A DNA stretch of 64,000 nucleotides from Taxillus chinensis (taxonomy: Eukaryota > Streptophyta > Magnoliopsida > Santalales > Loranthaceae), in the NCBI GenBank assembly GCA_023512835.1, contig CM042088.1, forward strand, positions 17,536,986 to 17,600,985. The letters run 5' to 3'. The position numbers and the translations under genes are program-made. Shown piece by piece: positions 58,750-64,000 of this stretch. Below the pieces are notes generated by a model that did no database searches, was not told the DNA's origin, and saw only the letters and a list, made by a program, of their open reading frames with translations. How positions within the stretch are numbered: position 1 is the first letter of the stretch; each line of letters begins with the position of its first letter.

Positions 58750-59161
58750 GGACTTGGATTTGCTGGTGAGTAGCGTCAGCTCACCACCGTGGTGAGCTAA
58801 CTTATTTTAGACTGCGTTGATATTTGATTCAAATATCAACCGTTAGATTGAATATTCATGTAATATATATTATACCTGTAAAATTTAAAGGCGATCTAAT
58901 GGTTAATTTTTATGCAAATTCAATTACAAAAAATCTGAATTTTAATAAATTAAAATTTATTTATTTATCTTCAGATTTTTTTTCTAATTGAATTTGCACA
59001 AAAATTAACCGTTAGATGGCCTTTAGATTTTACAGGTATAATATATATTACATGAATATTCAATCTAACGGTTAATTTTTGAAACAAATATCAACACAGT
59101 CCAAAATAAGTCAACTCACTACGGTAGTGAGCTGACGCTGCTCACCAACGAATCTAAGTCC
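58750..59161. mobile_element. MITE with ~190-bp inverted repeats, Mutator-like
   Basis: The two halves are reverse complements over about 190 bases. Left: GGACTTGGATTTGCTGGTGAG; right end reads inward GGACTTAGATTCGTTGGTGAG. Total 412 bp. Flanks: GAAATAATA (58741-58749) and AAAATAATA (59162-59170), a 9-bp target duplication with one mismatch. Long inverted repeats plus a 9-bp duplication are the marks of nonautonomous Mutator-like elements. It has no coding capacity and depends on a transposase elsewhere. It is nested in the Harbinger element. Confidence 0.85.
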
Positions 59162-59164
59162 AAA

Positions 59165-59440
59165 ATAATAAAGGTGGTAATAATTTCAGATGCAAATACT
59201 TGCTGCAGAAATTTATTGTAAGAGATTGTGGCTTTTTGGGTAACATAAGTTTGTGGATTTGCATCATTTAAGAGCTTCTTTCCAGGTTGTGATTCCCACG
59301 ATCCATACACAATTCCACCTATCTTTGTGCTTCCTTCACGTGCTGACCATTTTCTTGGGCAATTTACATTACGCCAGGAAAATGTGGTCATTGTCTTTGT
59401 TGCCTCCGTAAAGAATTCCTAATCCAAGTCTCCAATTTAT
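59165..59440 (-). pseudogene. Coding remnant of unknown gene
   Basis: The minus frame contains EATKTMTTFSWRNVNCPRK, then KIGGIVYGSWESQPGKKLLND and TQKATISYNKFLQQ, text with gene-like composition rather than random. A TAG separates it from text upstream. I do not recognise the family. It may be a captured host exon or part of a decayed gene overlapping the element. Confidence 0.35.
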
Positions 59441-61293
59441 TAACAAATTGTTCTTTATAAAATATGAATAACTAGCAAACCAACCAATCAAGTTTGCAAA
59501 AATCATTTTGATTCTTTTCTTACTTTCACCATATGTGCACAATGAAATCCTATAGAAAGACATTATCCCTTCTTGCACGTGATTTAGCTGTTACCAAGTA
59601 ATAGGGTGACGTGTCTGCAAGAACTGGAGTCTTTCATTAGGTGAATATAAAAAAAAACTTTAACGGGCTAGTCATGGATTGTCACTTTTGAAAACAAAGG
59701 TTTCTTAGGGAAGTGGGAGCACCTCGCACAGTATCTCATGTGTAGGAGGGATGCGTATACAATTTCATTGCAGTAACGTGATCACTAGAATGGTGTAGTA
59801 AAAAATAGTAGTAGCAATATGGGGTAAAAACTTTGTTTTCATTAATTATACTTTTAACTACACTATCACCAAATAATCAAATTTTACAAACATATTCAAT
59901 TACATCACTTCCTTTCCAAAACCCCATCACCCACCCACTGGCCACTCGGCTCGAAGCAACCTAGACGGGTGTGATAAGTGGTCTCGCCCGTTGGTCCAGA
60001 AGCCTTTGCAATAATCACTTTGTTTTGCCAGCAGAAGAATGTGAAGGCTTCTCCAGCTGTCACCTTTTGATGTTGTTCTTAATGCTTCTACCTTATCACT
60101 GTAATAGAAATAAATAAATAAATAAAGGACAAGGCATTCGCACAATGCTGTCATTGTTCTTTCCTCCATCTCAACCATCGTTCTTTCTTCCATCTCACCA
60201 ACACTGACATTGACCCTATAAGATATCAAGACATGAGAAGGGCAACCACCCAATCTAAAAATCACTGTAATAGTTTGGAAAAAGTTTTATTTTTATAAGT
60301 ATAGAACAGAAAAGGTTAAAAGTTCTTTTATTCCTTTCACAGGCATGGACTAAGAATATGAACTCATCACTCGTGTTCCTCAACTAGTAGATGTGGTCTT
60401 CCTTTCTACAACCCCCCCCCCTTCCACTCCTTCATGTTGCTGACCAGGTGATGTTCACCCGCATTAACTAACACCTCCTTTATGCCATGGCCGTTTTTGA
60501 AGGTTAGATTTTTAATGATTGCAATTAGATCATCCAAACATATATGTCAATCAAGTACGTGTACTTCTAATGGTCTACCCTCTACAATGCATTTATTTTA
60601 TGTAATGGAAACCAATTATTATATACTTAATTTTAAAAAGAAATGAATCAGTGCATTGAATTGGGAAGATAACAACTGAATTCTCCTTTCAAGGATTTGA
60701 CACCAAATTTTAAAAAATAAAAGTAAATCACTACCATGAGAATAAAGAGATTATAGCAGCGCCAGAAAAAACTTGGGTAAAAGTTGAGACAACAAAAGTG
60801 CAATTAAAGACCTGTAGCAGGTGTAAAAAAAGTGGTAGGAGAGAGAAAAATAGGGTAAATGGGGTTTGACTGTCGGTGGACAACTCTTTAATGAGGGATC
60901 AACCTAGAATTTACCAACTTTGAACCATTACATTGCAGAAAATAATTTGGTTTATCTTTACTGTACATAAATGGTTCTAAATAATCAACATCATCTTAGC
61001 AATAAGGTTATAAAGAACTTACACGTTATTGAAGAAATAAACCTTCCCATGTCTGCAGTGAAAAGACTGAGCATAAGAACAAAACAAAACACAGGGTCAG
61101 GTATAAAGAATTTTTGCTTCTATAAACTCCTATTCAACAGGAGTTAGCATCCAATTTCAATGTAGATGACACCCCCCGCCCTTAAAGATACTAAAACAAG
61201 CATTTTTCATTGACTACACATTTAAATTGTTTAAAGGATACAATATTAGAAATTGTATGATGTAAATATCAGTAAACAGAAATGTTTACTCAC
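59441..61293. other. Mostly noncoding, with one possible minus-strand coding trace
   Basis: Around 60110-59940 the minus strand reads KVEALRTTSKGDSWRS in one frame and KVTAGEAFTFFCWQNK in another. Neither is recognised. A (AAAT)n-like run lies at 60112-60125. The remainder shows no feature I can support. Confidence 0.35.
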
Positions 61294-61375
61294 TCCAAAA
61301 CCATAGCCAAAGGCAACTCCACAGTCCACATCCAATGCCTACTTCAATTTCCTTTGCTCCTATCTTCCTTGTCGT
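61294..61375 (-). pseudogene. Possible captured exon with glycine-rich motif
   Basis: An 82-bp minus-strand segment bounded by TGCAG (acceptor) and GTGAGT (donor). It encodes TTRKIGAKEIEVGIGCG and, in a shifted frame, GVAFGYGFGV. A 7-bp tandem duplication TGTGGAC/TGTGGA (about 61318-61330) explains the shift. Glycine-rich text of this kind occurs in small plant organelle and membrane proteins, but the gene is not identified. The intact splice signals suggest host-gene capture by the transposon. Confidence 0.4.
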
Positions 61376-61868
61376 CTGCAAAAATGGTAGTTGAAACAGA
61401 CAAAATATCAAGTAATCTAACAAACTTGAATATGTAATCATTACTAGAAGGCACTAGAACATCAGTTGGAAGTTATACAAAAAGCTAAAGAGATAGTGGC
61501 TTTTTCACATGAAAAGCTACAACCTGTTCTGGGTCATTTTAGTTTCTTTGGTGGTCACCAAAAAGTACCTACATTTTAATATACTGTCCAAGGAGAAAAC
61601 ACCAACTTAAAGTTCATTCAAGCATAACATAATACACCCACTTTGATTACATTAAATCATAACATAAGACACCCACTTATATTACATTAAAGCATAACAT
61701 AAGACACCCACTTACAGTATATTAAAGCATAATATAAGACACTCACTACTACATTGTTATGGTTCCAAACAGCATTACATCACATAGTTCAAATAAAATA
61801 ATACATAGTGCCATTGTCATAATAGAACATATGACATATCAAAATAAACTTCATAAACATAACCCCCA
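61376..61868. other. Noncoding spacer before ORF1 stop
   Basis: Contains three to four imperfect ~35-bp copies with AAAGCATAACATAAGACACCCACTT (reported here as a motif in two parts: AAAGCATAACATAAGA and CACCCACTT) between about 61620 and 61745. No gene is seen. Confidence 0.5.
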
Positions 61869-62713
61869 TCATGTAATGTCACCAAAAGACCCATCTGCTA
61901 TAGCATCCATCCATTCAATCTTCCTATCCTCCGGCATGGACAAGAAAGCAACCCTATTTTCCTTTTTATAGAGTGCCTTCATCACTTTCAAGTACGATGA
62001 TGCTGGCATGTCTCCGAACATGCTAAGTGCTTCAACAGCTTTGCCAAGGGAGAACTGCTCAACCTTCCTTTTTGACTCTCGAACATAACTACCACTTGTT
62101 TTTGAAACCCTATGCTCAAGCCTTTGCCTAGAAACATCTGTGAATTCACAGATGGCAAGAGTCATGTCTCTCATGTTATCCCCTTTCTTAGGTTTCTTCT
62201 CCTTAGGTATCTCTTCATGTGAAGGACGCTTGGGCTTACTTATATTTGGTGTCAGTTGGACACCCTCATCATCACTAACTGCATCCACATTCACATGAAT
62301 CCCACCATAATGATACTGCTCATCAAGTTCTCGCTCCTCCTCTGTATTTGTTGGGTCTTCAGTGGAGGCAAAAGCTAGTAGTCCAATAGCAGTAGTCTTG
62401 TTGAAAAGAGTTCCTAACTTGTCATAATTTTCACAACCTTTCTTTCTAAACTCTTTGGCTTTTGGGGTTGCCTGCCCAGAAACAATGTCAATGTGGTGAG
62501 AGGGATAGACACATTTACATTATTGAAAACTATTTACACATGGCTCATAAAACCATTACAAAAAAACTTACCACCAACACATTTTGCCAAACTTCCTCAC
62601 TAGCAGTAACTGTGTTGGTAATTGGATTCCAGCCCATCCCGGTATGTTGGAGGAGTTGAGAAAATATGCGATGCCTTGTTCGGAGCCTATTAAATTTAGT
62701 CTTAAGCTGTTTA
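61869..62713 (-). CDS. PIF/Harbinger ORF1: Myb/SANT-like DNA-binding protein, 5' part removed by T4
   Basis: Two exons on the minus strand: 62713-62572 and 62471-61869, separated by a 100-bp phase-0 intron (62571-62472, GTAAGT..GGGCAG). Exon 1 carries the second half of a Myb/SANT-like (Myb_DNA-bind_3) domain: LKTKFNRLRTRHRIF, TGMGWNPITNTVTASEEVW. Exon 2: CENYDKLGTLFNKTTAIGLLAF, a Lys/Pro/Glu-rich nuclear-signal stretch (KPKRPSHEEIPKEKKPKK), and a C-terminal helical part (SLGKAVEALSMFGDMP, ALYKKENRVAFLSMPEDRKIEW). No stop or frameshift is seen in 234 codons. In this superfamily ORF1 binds element ends and helps bring the transposase to the nucleus. The N-terminus is cut at 62714 by an LTR insertion. 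Confidence 0.85.
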
Positions 62714-64000
62714 TGTCACGCCCCGGATTTCCAACCCGAGGAAACCGGTACGTGACTCCCCTTTTTACCCACACGGAGGGCAAAGGGGTTAGGATACAAA
62801 CCAAGAACTGAACATTTTAAACATTCACAACACATTCAAGAAAAATAAAGTCCATCAGGCAGTCCACAAACCAAATCAGTCTTTAATACAAAGTCTTCTT
62901 TTCAATCCATCCCCATTGGGGTTACATCAGTTCCCATAATAAAATAACATAAACAATAAAATAAATAAGGTCTTCCACCATGGGGTCCCACCTAACGCCT
63001 GTAGGTTCCTGTAAAGAAAACAACATGGTAGGAGGGGTGAGCAACCACAGCTCAGTAGGGATCATGTCTCCCCAACCCATCCCATGCACCTAATATCTAC
63101 ATGCCTTGTGTACAAGTGCTGTGTCGTGATACAATCATTCCACCAGATATAGTCACAGGCTATAACAGCAAACACAATCATACATGGGCTGGTACATAAA
63201 CACTCCCGGGCTTCCACAGCCACCGGGTTTCAAGAACGATCCCGGGCTTCCACACCACCGGGTTCCACGAAACGTCCCGGGCTTCCACGACCACCGGGTT
63301 CCACAAAACAGCCCCGGGCTTCCACAGCCACCGGGTTCCACAAAACAGTCCCGGGCTTCCACAGCCACCGGGTGTACAAGCAAACACGCAGCACACATGG
63401 CCATACAGGCATAACATCAAACACTTAGTATGCTTAGTCACACAGGAATAACATCGAACACTTAGCATGCATATATTCACCAGCTCATAAACCCAAGCCA
63501 CCTGGATATAATCTCACACATAATACGCACGACTTCACAGGCATAATTTCAAACACATAACATGCACAGGCCTCACAGGCATTACCTCAAACACATAACA
63601 TGCACGGCCTCACAGGCATTATGTCAAACACTTGGGAGGCATATATACATATATCTAAACAACGCCATTGAAGGCCAACATTCATATAGGAGATCACACC
63701 TATATGAATTTACATATAAATAGTATGATAACAAGGACAATATCCAACGGGTAATTCACCACAGGGCCTAACCCCGGATCGGGTATAAGAAAACGGAACC
63801 CCTACCTTACAACAGATCTTCCTTGCTCCCGCGCTAAACGCCGTCCTCCCCACGCAAGATGCTCCAGGCAAAGAACCAAGGAACTCCCCTTCCTTCTCTC
63901 TCTCTAGCTCTCTCTCTCTACGACGGCCGCAGAAATGAAGAGAACCCTAAACCTAAAACAGAGCTTCTCCTCCTTATATAGGCAACACAACATCAAAACG
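62714..64000 (-). mobile_element. T4: Tekay-type element, left LTR only, running off the window
   Basis: Begins TGTCACGCCCCGG and follows the T3 LTR throughout, including the leader GGGCAAAGGGGTTAGG, the CCCGGG minisatellite (63204-63372) and a TATA box (TATATA near 63975). The window ends at the start of the ATCAAAAC palindrome. By orientation it is the 3' LTR of a minus-strand element, or a solo LTR. It interrupts Harbinger ORF1; GTTTA (62709-62713) is the expected target duplication. Confidence 0.88.

Larger units (their letters stand above)
53931..62713. mobile_element. PIF/Harbinger-type DNA transposon, left end to ORF1, right end outside the window
   Basis: The left end reads TTA then GAGCGTGTTTGGTATGG, matching the 3-bp TTA/TAA target and GGGCNTGTTTGG-like ends of plant PIF/Harbinger elements, with the subterminal repeat TGTTTGGTAAGTG near 54030. 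It contains a DDE transposase gene (plus) and a Myb/SANT ORF1 (minus), the two proteins this superfamily needs. The right end is not seen because T4 interrupts ORF1. That both genes belong to one element is inferred from their pairing. Confidence 0.65.

Noticed and set aside
60112..60265. Minus-strand frame with MEERTMVEMEERTM repeats
   Set aside because: A short tandem duplication of about 24 bases in noncoding DNA; no domain.
1..64000. tRNA, rRNA or other structural RNA genes
   Set aside because: Primer-binding sites match tRNA ends only over 12-18 bases; no cloverleaf or rRNA sequence was noticed by eye.

Overview
The window reads as heterochromatic, transposon-packed DNA of a flowering plant, probably a eudicot. 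Almost every recognisable coding stretch belongs to a plant LTR retrotransposon lineage (Tekay-type chromovirus, Athila/Tat-type Ty3-gypsy, SIRE/Maximus-type Ty1-copia) or a plant PIF/Harbinger DNA transposon. No clear intact host gene is visible and the species cannot be told from the sequence.

Layout. (1) 1-18901: 3' part of a plus-strand Tekay-type element (T1) ending in a 3' LTR. That LTR is split by a complete minus-strand Athila-like element (2317-16489) with two 1514-bp LTRs, a tRNA-Asp type primer site, gag, protease, RT, integrase, and an extra 3' ORF ending in a ULP1-like cysteine-protease domain. (2) 18902-29787: pieces of SIRE-like copia elements. These are a plus-strand pol into which T1 inserted, a minus-strand gag-protease with primer site and LTR, a copy of an unclassified repeat (G), and a plus-strand extra ORF, also with a ULP1-like fold, lying directly before a polypurine tract and a 3' LTR. 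(3) 29788-52614: a deep nest inside that copia LTR. Repeat G holds a solo copia LTR (30675-32201) and a minus-strand Tekay-type element T2 (33938-52434), and the left LTR of T2 holds another complete minus-strand Tekay-type element T3 (34517-43614). Target-site duplications support the main insertions. (4) 52898-53930: unassigned AT-rich DNA. (5) 53931-62713: a PIF/Harbinger-type transposon with a decayed DDE transposase on the plus strand and a well-preserved Myb/SANT ORF1 exon pair on the minus strand. Between them lie a long-TIR MITE and minus-strand coding remnants. ORF1 is cut at 62713 by the LTR of a fourth Tekay-type element (T4), which runs off the window.

How the parts work together. 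Each retroelement encodes the usual replication cycle: Gag particle, protease, RT/RNase H copying from a tRNA primer, integrase. Nearly all copies carry stops or frameshifts, and only their LTR promoters look structurally complete. The points most worth following are: ULP1-like protease domains in the same 3' position in two retrotransposon superfamilies; a TATA plus G-box block inside the Athila-like element that resembles its own LTR promoter and sits just before the ULP1 ORF; U3 promoter homology shared between Athila-like and Tekay-like LTRs; a duplication/inverted-triplication/duplication with microhomology junctions; and a recurrent CAG/CGA (CTG/TCG) discrepancy between repeat copies that may be a methylation-linked sequencing artefact.
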